40,204 nucleotides of DNA from the NCBI GenBank assembly GCA_021464525.1, contig JADRCO010000265.1, forward strand, positions 1 through 40,204, read 5' to 3'. The number at the start of each line of letters is the position of its first letter. Position 1 is the stretch's first letter. The translations under genes were made by a program, and so were the position numbers. A model generated the notes under the pieces. The model made no database searches. It saw nothing but the letters and a program-made list of their open reading frames with translations, and had not been told where the DNA came from. Positions 1-10,589 of this stretch are shown here, piece after piece. Source of the DNA: Rhizophagus sp. LPA8_4_AMF. Its lineage: Eukaryota; Glomeromycota; Glomeromycetes; Glomerales; Glomeraceae.

Positions 1-45
1 CGAAAACGTTTTTTTAATAGTTTCGCACTTTTTTTTTATCCCTCA

Positions 46-154
46 TCGGTCAAACGGTCGGTCAAACGGTCGGTCAGAGGTCTTTGACCGACCGATATCG
101 GTCACGGTCATGACCGGTCATAAACGGTTATGATCGTGACCGTTGCCATCCCTA
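46..154. repeat. GACCG/CGGTC-rich repeat, possible hAT-type terminus
   Basis: About 110 bp densely packed with CGGTC and its complement GACCG, including direct copies of GGTCAAACGGTC and the palindrome-like GGTCATGACCGGTCAT. Read on the minus strand, the right edge is TAGGGATGGCAACGGTC, which resembles the TAGGG-TGGCAA ends of hAT transposons. Only one end lies in the window, so element type and boundaries are inference. Confidence 0.4.
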
Positions 155-1150
155 GTCCTGATAAAGAATCTGCGACGAAATATTATCAGAAAATCACGAA
201 CTTTCATCATTCTTTTATTTATTTTATTAAAATGCTTATTCTTAAATTTATTAGGATCATGTTGATTTTGTATTTTTATTAGTGGCTAAATAAATATATT
301 TGCAATCATATATACTACAAATTAATCTATTAGTATTAAATTTATTATTTTAGTAAGTTTTACATCCGTATATTATACTTTTAATACTATTATTGAACTA
401 TCAGCATGATCTTTGTCTCATTGACGCAATATCTATTAGTATTATTTTATGTAAAATTTATAATACAATCGATACTTGATATCACACAGATAGTTCTTGC
501 CAGCACTAATAGTAATTCAGACCAGAACTATATTTCTTCCGGCCGGACGAAAGATTTTTTGCCCACGGGTTAATATCCAAGAAAGTTATTCTATATTTTT
601 CTTCATTGTAATTTTTTGCTCCCTTAAAAAATATGAAAATTAACTATTGTCAGTTATTGGGTAATAAAATGCCGTTAAATTGACATATCATTCGATGCCA
701 AACATTTATATATTTTTAAAATGCGTCAAAACAATTGGATAGGTGGATTGCGCCAATGTTAATGTTATGCGAACAAAGAAATGAACATATCTACTGGTAT
801 TTGATTTTTGACAGAAAACAAAAATATCCAATCAGTAAAAAACGATTCTCTTATCGTCAAACCTTCGGTCAAATAGTCATCAAAAATTTTACATTTAGGA
901 CCGTTATATAATTTTCGTGAAATTATTGAAGCAACACAAAAATTATTGCTAAAAATGGAATGTAACGAATAAATTTTTATTAAAATATGTGGCTGTTAGT
1001 AATAAATTACGGCATTTCTGATTATAACCTGGGTTGCCCTAGTTTCGAATTACGACAAATTGTGAATATGCCTTATTAAAGTTACTATACAAAAAATTAT
1101 GCCGTAAGTTGTAATTCAAATTAGTGTGATCGGGAATTAATTTGTGATTA
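155..1150. other. AT-rich intergenic stretch, no gene seen
   Basis: Strongly AT-rich sequence with frequent stops in all frames. I see no exon chain, RNA gene or clear repeat. A short GC-richer patch near 538-575 has no recognisable coding content. Confidence 0.5.
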
Positions 1151-1809
1151 AGGGCGTTCTCAAGCACCTAACTCAATGAATCGGAAACAAAATTTTAATT
1201 AGTAAGTTGCAGATCAGTGAGTTACCATTCCAATGAATAAAAAAGGGCCACCTTTTTTATTTCATGGAGTTGCTCTGATTGGACAAAAAAGTATAATATA
1301 TCCTAATTTGTAAGTATTGGTTGATGTTGATTATTTTTTTTTAAAAAAAACAATTAGTAACGCATTCCTTTATTAATTATAATTCATAATAGAATACATA
1401 ATTATTGAGAAACACAAGAAAAAAAGAAAAAAAAATACTTTAAGCCTTATAACTAACCGTTATATCTAATTATACTAATCTAATAAATTAAACACAATAA
1501 TCTATGTATTAAAGACCTATTATTGATCACACTAATTTAATTTTAACCATGGAATGCCAAAAGTTATTAATAGCTAAATTATTCATAACATTGAAGATCA
1601 TTTTATCTTTTGTAATCTCTTTTCTAGCTCTTTAGCATTATCTTTCCGTGATTTTAAAAACCTTGTCAACTCCTTCTCATATCTTTCCATATTAATGTTG
1701 GTTGATGTTGATTTCCATTTTTATCTATTTTACTTCAATTGATCGCAATACTTGAGCAAAAACTCAATCATTAGCTAATCTCATTGAGGGAGATGCGTGA
1801 GAACGCCCT
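1151..1809. mobile_element. Nonautonomous TIR element (about 660 bp)
   Basis: The left end reads AGGGCGTTCTCAAGCACC and the right end, read inward on the other strand, reads AGGGCGTTCTCACGCATC. Both continue to CTCAATGA, so the imperfect terminal inverted repeats are about 30 bp. Between them is AT-rich sequence without an ORF; a TTGGTTGATGTTGATT phrase occurs near 1317 and again near 1698. A target-site duplication is not clear. This looks like a MITE or a deleted DNA transposon. Confidence 0.5.
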
Positions 1810-2751
1810 ATGCTATCGGTCTGATATCAATTTATCCGACAATCATTTACCAACAAAATTTAATTCGGGTCGAAAGTAGACTTGCAGAAATTAAACAAAT
1901 AAAAACTTTAATTCCGGTCGGAATTAAGTTTTATCTGTAAGGTGGAACAAGTCTTTTTATAATAATATTAATTTTCCAAAAATATTTGTGGAGTAAAAAT
2001 TAAGGGAAGGGAAATAATTAATTAAAATCGCAGATTAGTATTCATAAAACATTACGCTCCGAATATTACACAAATCGACCATTACGTCACTTACGGCATA
2101 AAGTTACAATTTACAGAAATAACTCACAATCTTTACAGCCTGCTACAACTATTACGGAAATCAACATTATATATATTTATTAACCAATGCTAGCAGATGA
2201 TTGGTAAGGATTTGACTACGTAATGCGAGCACAATAATGATACAATCGTGTGAGATTATGATTCTATGATTAAGATGAAATAATTCAATTATAAATTCAT
2301 AATTAGATTCGGGGCCTCAGGACGACATTACTGTTAGGGGGTTTTTACTAATTGGTTTTACAAATTTTGACCAATAAAATTCGTCAAGTCACGTCACAGG
2401 AATTCTTTGGTTAATTGATGCTTCAATCCCCAAAAATCCAATTTTTTATCTGATGCTCACGTGACTGTCATGACTTATAATGTTAACCTCTGATCCTTTC
2501 TGTAATGGTTGTCTTTTGTTCTTTTGTTGTCCTTATTCGTTTTTGGATGTACAGTACAACTTTAATTTTCGTCAGCCATTGGTGCAAATTTCGGTAACGT
2601 TATCATATGATCTTCAGGCCGATCTTAAAATTTATTAATTTCTATCTCGCCCCTTTTATGTTGTAGCTGCAATTTTTAGTTCAATCTTACAATTTCGTAG
2701 TGATAAATATAATTCTTCCATTAATCCGAAAGATTATTTTTAAAAAATTTA
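1810..2751. other. Intergenic region upstream of the first kinase gene
   Basis: No ORF or exon is supported. A GC-richer phrase near 2311-2345 may be a transposon edge, but I find no inverted partner for it. The last 200 bp before 2752 should hold the promoter of the kinase gene; I cannot single out an element. Confidence 0.4.
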
Positions 2752-4747
2752 ATGGATAAAAAAAAGCTGACTAAGTCATTATATATTAATAATGAAAAAA
2801 ATTGGAGATGTGAAAAATGTAAATTTACGTGTAACGCACTACATTATCAACGAAATTTCAAAAATTGGACAAGTGGTAATAATGTTATTGATAAATTTAT
2901 TCAAAATATTCAGTTATCAGCACATGGAAAAATAAAAGCATTTGAATGGATACCTTATAATAAATTTAATAATATTGAATTTACTGTGAAAGAATTTGGT
3001 GAAGTATATAGAGCAACTTGGACTAAAAATATGTTTATAATTCTAAAAACTTTAGAGAATCCAAATAATATTGCTTCAGAATTTATGGACGAGGTAAATC
3101 ATTATTTATGAAATTTTCATTATAATTTTTTCCTAATATAATTATATTTATACTTGTAGGCTACAATAAATCATAAATTTTATGGAATAACTCAAGATCC
3201 AAAAAAGGAAAAATATATGTTCGTTTTGGATGATATATGCGAAAAATGTAATTATGTCTGTGAATCAATATATTTTCAACAAAATTTCAAAAATTGGACA
3301 AGTGGTAATAATGATATTGATAAATTTATTCAAAGTTCTCAGTTATCAGCACATTCAACCTATGAAATAAGGAATGCATTAAAATGGATACCTTATAATA
3401 GATTTTGTGATATTGAATACATAGCAAAAGGAGGATTTGGCAGGGTATATAAAGCAAATCGGATTGATGGACATAAAAAAGATAAAAATATGGTTGTGGC
3501 ACTGAAATTTTTAGATAACTCAAAAAATGTTACATTAAAGTTTATGAATGAGGTATAATTAGTTCAATTTCTAAGGTTTGAAATATACTGAATATACTGT
3601 AATTTTCTAGTACTAACGCCATTTATTTTATATATAGATTACATTACATTATAAAGAAGGTGTAAATAATGGTTTTATTGTTGGATTTTATGGAATAACT
3701 CAAGAACCAAAAACGAAAAATTATATAATGGTTTTGGAATATGCAAAGAATGGAAGTTTACGAAATTATTTAGATATAAATTATATTAAATTAAGTTGGA
3801 AAGATAAGATTTATCATATACTTAATATTGCATGTGGAGTTCAACATATTCATGAAAATGAATTAATTCATCGAGATTTACATATTGGCAATGTATTAAT
3901 GACAGACTTTGATAAAATAACTGATATGGGATTATGTAAACCTGCAGACCACGATGCATCAGCAAATACAAAAAATAGTACATATGGTGTTTTGGCTTAT
4001 ATTGCTCCTGAAATTTTAAGAGGACAAAATTATACTAAAGCTTCTGATATTTATAGTTTTGGTATAATTATGTATGAAGTAATTTCTGGTTTACCTCCAT
4101 ACCATGATGTAAGCCATGATGAAAATTTAGCAATAAAAATTTGCCAAGGACTTAGACCGAGATTTAATATCAAAGTACCCCAATTAATTGTGCATTTAAT
4201 TAAAAGATGTCTAGACGCAAATCCATTAAATCGACCTACAGCAAATGAAATTCAATCAATTATAGAAATATGGCGATATAAACCAAGTGATGTTCAAACA
4301 ACAGAATTACAAAGACAAATTAAAGAAGTAGAAGAAATAAATAATAATTTGTTAACGTGTAATGAACCTTCACCCCATTTAAGATTATCATATGAAACAC
4401 ATTCAGAAGCTAATTATACTAGTGGATTACTTAATTTTAATAATCTTCCCGAACCAAAAAATTCTGATGATTATTATGAACAAAATGATAATATAATAAG
4501 CATGGAATATTCAGGTATCGTTTATTGGTTTATAACTTTTTATTATAAGACGAGCTATGAGAAATAATTTAAAATCTCAAATTTTTAACCAGAATCTTTA
4601 CAAATCGATATTCCTCAATCGAATACTATTGAAGACGGTAAAATTTTAACTTTATATTTATAATAATTATTTTATTTTTATTTATGTTTAACATTTTTAT
4701 TTTTATTTTTTATAGACCAAAATATCAATTCTAAAGTTGAAGAATAA
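2752..4747 (+). CDS. TKL-like protein kinase with a duplicated N-terminal/N-lobe module
   Basis: Five exons fit in phase: 2752-3093, 3160-3552, 3638-4514, 4593-4637 and 4716-4747, giving 562 residues. Exon 1 encodes a CEKC motif, the SGNNVIDKFIQ block and a degraded glycine loop (KEFGEVYRA, where the sisters have KGGFGKVYRA). Exon 2 starts as the usual second kinase exon (FYGITQDPKKEKYMFVLD), then runs directly into a second N-terminus (DDICEKCNY), a second SGNNDIDKFIQ block and an intact loop, GGFGRVYKA. Exon 3 gives one complete C-lobe: HRDLHIGNVL, TDMGLCKP (DMG for DFG), APEILRG and NPLNRP. The two tiny last exons encode the shared ESLQIDI tail. It is probably a serine/threonine kinase with unknown substrate. 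Two tandem genes seem to have fused at a GATGATATATG microhomology. Translation from Met at 3217 would give an ordinary single-N-lobe protein of 429 residues, so the true start is uncertain. Confidence 0.72.
3611..3617 (+). promoter_or_regulatory. Branch-point-like TACTAAC in kinase intron 2
   Basis: A perfect TACTAAC lies 19 bp before the acceptor AG at 3636-3637. It matches the strong fungal branch-site consensus and supports the exon 2/exon 3 boundary of the 2752-4747 kinase gene. Confidence 0.5.
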
Positions 4748-5844
4748 ATCTAGAACAAAAAATCATAATTAATTAATATTTATTTAGTAGTGGTTTTTAC
4801 GTCTTATTTTTTTTTATACTGTAGTCTGTATATCTTAGATTTGCATTGCAATTGTCTTAGTTTAAAAAATATGTTTTACGACTTATTTTATTATTATCGA
4901 TTCAATAAAATTAATCCTAAGTCAAAAATATATGACATGAAAAATGTAATTTTTCTTGGAGTTAACGTGTCATGTGACTGATCTGAATTCCATTTTAATT
5001 CCGGCCAAGGGCCAACATTATGATCAGAAATGTAGATCATTTTTAAACCTCTTGCGTACTCGAAATTATTAATATAATTGGTTGAGTAATTTTCATAATT
5101 CCATCGAATTGTTTATTATCGGCTTTTACACTTACAAAGATAAAATTAGTCAGAATTTAATAATATTTAAATTTAAAGGAAGAATGAAACTGTTCAAAAT
5201 CTGTATGTTATTTATTCCGTCATCAGATTTGCAAAAATGTGTGTGACACTACATATCCGATAATATTATTGGTGAATTTTAAATTTAGTCATACATGAAA
5301 TAATGGCTTAAACATTTTTTCTTATAAAATAATAATTTATTTATGTATTACAGGATAACATTTTATTCGTCATCAATTTCTTGAGAAATTATATCACCGC
5401 AAAATATATGTCAAATTATACTTATGCATTATAATGTACCGACTGTACCGAAATCGTGCGCTGTATACTATCATAAATTTTGAAAGCTTAGACGAACCAT
5501 TATCGTAAATATGGTTACGGTACATTTCGCCGAAAATGGTAGGGATTAACATTTTATGAAAATATTCATCGCGTAATGATAATAAAAAAATAATTTTAGA
5601 GATCTTTTTTTTCCAGGATAATATCACTTTAACATTCAAGTAACTGATATTAATTTCTTAGCAATAAATAAATAACTTTAGAATCCTGAAAACATTTATT
5701 CACGAAAAAGTAAGTAAAAAAAGATTAATGTAATATTATAAACAACAAGATAAATTTAATAAAAATCATTTAATTTAAAAATTTTTTTCTAGAAAAAATT
5801 CTTTATATACTGTTTTAGTATATAACTAAATGGAATAAATAATT
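4748..5844. other. Intergenic, no supported gene
   Basis: AT-rich sequence. Short ORFs at 4790-4981 (+) and 5394-5639 (-) have low-complexity composition, no recognisable motif and no exon partners. I see no RNA gene. Confidence 0.4.
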
Positions 5845-5950
5845 TTTTGCGAAATGTTCATTCGGCAAAATATCCATTCGGCGAAATGTCCATTTTGTAA
5901 AATGGCTTCGGCGAAATGGTTTCGGTGAAATGGACTTCGGCGAAAAGTCC
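5845..5950. repeat. Degenerate 14-16 bp minisatellite (TTCGGCGAAATGTCCA type)
   Basis: At least seven successive variants of TTCGGCGAAATGTCCA occur with period 14-16 bp: TTCGGCAAAATATCCA, TTCGGCGAAATGTCCA, TTTTGTAAAATGGC, TTCGGCGAAATGGT, TTCGGTGAAATGGAC and TTCGGCGAAAAGTCC, after a partial unit at 5849. The small ORFs crossing it on both strands are products of the repeat. GC content is clearly above the flanks. Confidence 0.75.
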
Positions 5951-7481
5951 GGATACCCCCTTTTTTTACCGGGATATGATTTACGACGTACCAACCAGCA
6001 ACTTGGTCCCACGACCAAATCCTATCTTATCTCGCCGATTGGGGCCAAGTTTTGGAAATATCCTTCAAAGACGCATAAGTGAACGAACGAACGAATTGGT
6101 TAAACCAATTCTAACGTGTACTAAACTAATTAAAAACAAGTTTTTAATTTTATAAATTCACAAAAATATCAACGACCTAAATTATTTTTACCGAATTTTA
6201 AATTTTTTCTTTTTTTTTCGAAAAAATTTCGCTGGAACATAAATTTGAATTTACTAACGACAAATTGATTCTTTCGAAAATGGTGTACTTAATATTAACT
6301 TTTTATTATCAATCTTGTCATTAAAAACTGTAAGAATGCGCCGGGGAAACTATGATTAGATTATGACCGATTGTACAACTGTAATATAAGCATTGTAGTT
6401 TCATTTGGCTATTTTTTTTAAAAGGATATCTGATATGGTCGATTATGTAAAAAATTCACTCAGTACAACAATTTAGAAAATGTTACATGGTATGTATATA
6501 ATGCTGATATATATGTTGCACAAGTGTCCATTGTTTTTTTTCATATGTCACAGCATGGGTTTCACAACGAAATGTTTATGCTTAGAATAAAATTTTGAAA
6601 TTTATTAAATTATTGTTGCGATATAAATTTCGATCAAATTGGATTGCTTTTTTAAGTTACGCCATCGGATTTTTCTTTTTGTATGTCTTTGAAAGTTCGA
6701 TCTCTTATAATAATATTTATAATATTGTATTACAATTAATAGATTTTTAACTGTTTCATCTTTTTTTTTAAATCATGGTTTTTACTCAGATTTTTTAAGT
6801 TCATAGAAAAATAAAATTTAATTATTTCTCTGTCATACGATTTTTTTGTTTTTAATAAAATGTATATTTTTAGGCTTGTGTAACAAAATTGAATGTAATC
6901 ACTTTCGAAACAATGATTTTAATTAAAAGAAAGAACGAAAGAATGCAACATACGTGAGAATCTTGCATTTTATTTATTTTTTTTTTAATTTATGACAGAT
7001 TAATGTATTTTTATTTAATCCCAATTTTTAATTCGTGAAAAAAATAATAATAATGATTAATCAACACCATGTGATACGTGTGACACCCAAATTGCAGTAA
7101 ATATGCAAACAATTTATTATCTGTAATTGTATAAAAACAAACCAGTAACAACCTGGATAACAACTCGGATAAATTATATGATAGAAAAGTAATATTGTAT
7201 AACGTAGTTAAGTAATGAACTTTTCTTATTTCAGTAATAATTTTATTTAATCCAATCAAATTGTACAAGTAAACTTTGGTTAAAATACTTTTCGCGCTGC
7301 CAGCTTTCGGGACGATCTCGGAAATACTATTACACAATTTCTTTTTTTAATTTCGTACAAACTTTATTTTATCTTTTTAAATTATCCAGTTAAACCCAAA
7401 TAATTTTACGGTTTTCGAAGATCATATTTATTTTTTCTAACTATTTACCAATTTCACACCATCCTAAAAGAAAAAGTCTCA
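5951..7481. other. Intergenic with short inverted repeats, no supported gene
   Basis: AACTTGGTCCC at about 5999 is paired by GGGGCCAAGTT at about 6041, and GAATTGGTTAAACCAATTC at 6093-6111 is a perfect 9-bp stem around one base. These may be ends of a decayed element. An open frame at 7011-7337 (-) encodes a hydrophobic, low-complexity sequence with no start context or homology I recognise, so I do not call it. Confidence 0.4.
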
Positions 7482-9058
7482 ATGGGTTCTAATGATGATA
7501 TATGTAAAGAATGTGGTTATAATTCTCTTTTTTGTAATGTAAACCATTTTAAACAAAATTTTAAAAAATGGTCTAGTGGTAATAGTAATATAGATAAATT
7601 AATTCAAGGAACTCAACTGTCAGCACATTATGATGTATCAATAGCTTTAGAATGGATACCTTATAAAAGACTTACTGATATTAAATATATTTCGGAAGGA
7701 GGGTTTGGGAAAATATATAGAGCAAAATGGAAGGATGGTAATATACAATATTGGGATGGTAAAAATAAAAATTGGGAAAGATGTGGTCAAAATATGATCG
7801 TGGCCCTGAAAAGTTTGAATAATTCAAAAAAAGTTACATCAGAATTTACAAACGAGGTAAATGAGGTATAATTAAAAATAATTTTTAAAATTTTGAAAAT
7901 TTCATTTTTTTTTTCGTTTATTAATACTTTATATTATTACCGTTATTATTACACGGTATACTTAGGATATTTTGCATTATAAAATTAAAAAGTGTAATGG
8001 ATTTATTATTGAATTTTATGGAATAACCCAAGATCCAAAAACAAAAAATTATATGTTGGTTCTAGAATATGCAGAGAATGGAAGTTTAAGAAATTATTTG
8101 GATAAAAGTTATCATGAATTAAGCTGGGAAAAAAAGATTCATTATTTATGTAGTACCGCATTTGGACTTACCAGTATTCATGAAAATGAAGTAATTCATC
8201 GAAATTTACATTCTGGCAACGTATTAAAGAATAATGTTCAAACTTCTATAACTGACGTGGGATTATGTAAACCTGCGGATTATAGTGCATCAGGAAATAC
8301 AAAAAATGGTATATATGGTGTTTTACCTTATATTGCTCCTGAAATTTTAAGAGGACAAAATTATACCAAAGCTGCAGACGTTTATAGTTTTGGAATAATT
8401 ATGTATGAAATAATTTCTGGGTTACCCCCGCACTACGATGTAAGCCATGACGAAAATTTAGCAATAAAAATTTGTCAAGGACTCAGACCAAGATTTAATA
8501 TGAAAGTACCACCATTAATTGTGGGTTTAATTAAAAGATGCTTGGATGCAAATCCATTAAATCGGCCAGACGCAGTTGAAATTAGAAAAACTATATATCC
8601 ATGGTGGCATGATTTTGATGAACAAATAGAATTAAAAAAACAAATTAAGGAAGCAGAAGCGAGTATGAAAACCACTTCAACTAGTTCTGCATTATCGTAT
8701 AAGACACATTCTGGAGCCATTTATACAAGTAGATTACTTAATTTTAATAATCTTCCTGAACCAAAGAATTCTGATAATTATTATGAGCAAAATGATAATA
8801 TAATAAGCATAGAATGCTCAGGTATTTAAAGATTTGTTTATTTTTAAAAACAATCGAATTAAATAAAAGAAAATTTTATAATTTTTATTTTATTAATTAG
8901 AATCTTTCCAAATTGATTTTTCTCAATTGAAAATTAGTGACAAAGGTATATTTTAATTTTATTAATAACCAATATATTACTTATCAATGTCTATTTGTAA
9001 ATTGTTCTATTCTAATTTTTTTTTTTATAAAGATCAAATTAGTGAATCCGAAGGTTAA
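7482..9058 (+). CDS. TKL-like kinase paralogue with HRN instead of HRD (predicted pseudokinase)
   Basis: Four exons in phase: 7482-7856, 7966-8821, 8901-8945 and 9033-9058, 433 residues. The N-terminus has CKEC and the SGNSNIDKLIQ block. The kinase N-lobe has GGFGKIYRA (about 73-81) and the ATP-binding Lys in VALKSL (about K110). The catalytic loop reads HRNLHSGNVL: the proton-acceptor Asp is Asn at about residue 205, from codon AAT at 8203-8205 where the sisters have GAT. The magnesium loop reads TDVGLCKP. APEILRG, the C-lobe and the ESFQIDF tail are intact and the frame is open throughout, so selection may have kept it as a non-catalytic protein, or the loss is recent. The exon 1 donor is ambiguous: GAG/GT occurs at 7856 and again 9 bp later, which would add three residues. 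Substrate and pathway are unknown. Confidence 0.75.
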
Positions 9059-9771
9059 AAACATTTAGCCGCTATACCAAACGAGCCTTGGAATTTTTTA
9101 ATTGTTATTATAAATAATTTTTTTCTTACTTGTCATTAATATTTAAATTTTGTTGGCATTAGCTTTTATTTGAAGTTGAAATTGTCATCGTTTATATGCC
9201 ATTTTTTATAAATTTGTTAATGAATGAGAAAGAACTATGTTACACAATTTTAAATTGTAACTGTTTTATTTTTTAATTAATTAATTAATTTTTTATTTAT
9301 TTATTAATTTTTTTTCTTAAATTATAGTATAGAACTTAAAATAATTTTGTCCCCTCACGTTTTAGACATAGCGGAAATATCCGTAAATTTAAAATTTTAT
9401 TCTAAAAAATATGATAAATTCTAGACGGTATATTCATACACTCAGCATTGCTTAAATTTATCTTTCATTTTTGTGAATAAATTTTATATTTTTTTTAAAA
9501 GAAAAAACAAACTCCAAATAGCGTAATCAACACGATTTTTATGTTAATTGCTAGCGAGCTTAGATTAATAAAAATTCGTAACGCCTATATGCAGTATAAT
9601 TAACTGATTTATTTTAAGTAAAAATTAAAAAAAAAAATTGCAAAAAAAAATACAGACTTGATATCCATAAATAATACTTTAGCATAGGTTTAGGTTCTTC
9701 AACGGTCTTCCGATCCAGGATTGAAGACCGGCCCGGACCGAGACCGATTATATAAAATTTACATCTAATAC
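9059..9771. other. Intergenic, no supported gene
   Basis: Very AT-rich sequence with homopolymer runs. A GACCG-type patch near 9699-9747 resembles the GACCG repeat at the left edge of the window. I see no exon, RNA gene or promoter that can be assigned. Confidence 0.4.
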
Positions 9772-9983
9772 TACAGCTGATTTCAAAAAGGTCGGGACAC
9801 TTGCAAATTTTAAAGAACTCGGAAATATTCGGTAAAGCTCAAAATAAAATAAAATTATACCACCATTCTCGGAACAGTACTCCAAAATTAGCGTATAATT
9901 TTTATTTTATATCAAGCTTTACCGAATATTTCCGAGTTCTTTAAAATTTGCTAAGCGTCCCGACCTTTTTGGAATTAGCTGTA
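9772..9983. mobile_element. Palindromic MITE flanked by TA (Tc1/mariner-like)
   Basis: The two arms, roughly 9774-9860 and 9895-9981, are near-perfect inverse complements. Left: CAGCTGATTTCAAAAAGGTC; right, read inward: CAGCTAATTCCAAAAAGGTC. The match continues through AAGAACTCGGAAATATTC to TAAAGCT and beyond. The element is bounded by TA on both sides (9772-9773 and 9982-9983), the target duplication of Tc1/mariner-type elements. No coding capacity is present. Confidence 0.75.
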
Positions 9984-10198
9984 ATCAAGTTTTCACATTG
10001 AAATGTCAAAATTTTCATATTTTAGTATTTTATAATGTTAATATTATTTTAATTATTTTGATTCCTTGTTGATTCTTTAAAAAGTTAAAGTACGAAAAAA
10101 TCTTTTTTCGTATTTAGCAACTATTCGTGTTACATGATCGGCACCCAGTATTTATTCTTGTTATCGTTAAAAAGTAAATCATATGACTAACAATAAAG

Positions 10199-10338
10199 TA
10201 CCGTATTGTCCCGTAAATAAGCACCTCCCCTGAAATAAGCACCCTTGCCTGCATTATGACGATTTTGGCCTGAATTATGAGGACATTGGCCAGCATTATA
10301 TGCAAAAAAGAGATGCTTATTTTCGGGACTATATGGTA
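10199..10338. mobile_element. Short TIR element (about 140 bp), TA-flanked
   Basis: The left end reads TACCGTATTGTCCCGTAAAT followed by AAGCACCTC. The right end, read inward, is TACCATATAGTCCCGAAAAT followed by AAGCATCTC. The interior carries AATAAGCACC and ATTATGA phrases and no real ORF; the two overlapping minus-strand frames at 10114-10378 are translations of this repeat. It is a nonautonomous DNA element; the superfamily is not identified. Confidence 0.65.
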
Positions 10339-10589
10339 ACCCTAGGAGGACCCCGAAAAATATCAAAATAGGTAACATCCAGCCAAAAAAAATTTACTAT
10401 TAGCTGTACGCATTTTTTCAGGGCCGGAATTATGATAGTGTCAGTCAATTACTAAAACAGGAAATAAAATTCTGGCCAACATTATCAAAATTTGTCTAAA
10501 AAAGGAAAGATTTACATGATAATTTTGGCCTATTCTACGCATTCTCTCCTACCTATTTTAGTATTTTTCGGGATCCTACCCTAGGACTT
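10339..10589. mobile_element. Fold-back element directly adjoining the previous one
   Basis: The left arm at 10339-10374 contains CCTAGGAGGACCCCG and AAAAATATCAAAATAGGTA. The right arm at 10551-10589, read inward, gives CCTAGGGTAGGATCCCG and AAAAATACTAAAATAGGTA. The imperfect arms are about 36 bp and enclose about 175 bp of AT-rich DNA with no ORF. It starts at the last base of the 10199-10338 element, so the two may form one nested or compound insertion. Confidence 0.5.

Noticed and set aside
7011..7337. 108-codon open frame on the minus strand
   Set aside because: Hydrophobic low-complexity sequence with no motif, no splice partners and no neighbour support; long AT-rich DNA yields such frames by chance.
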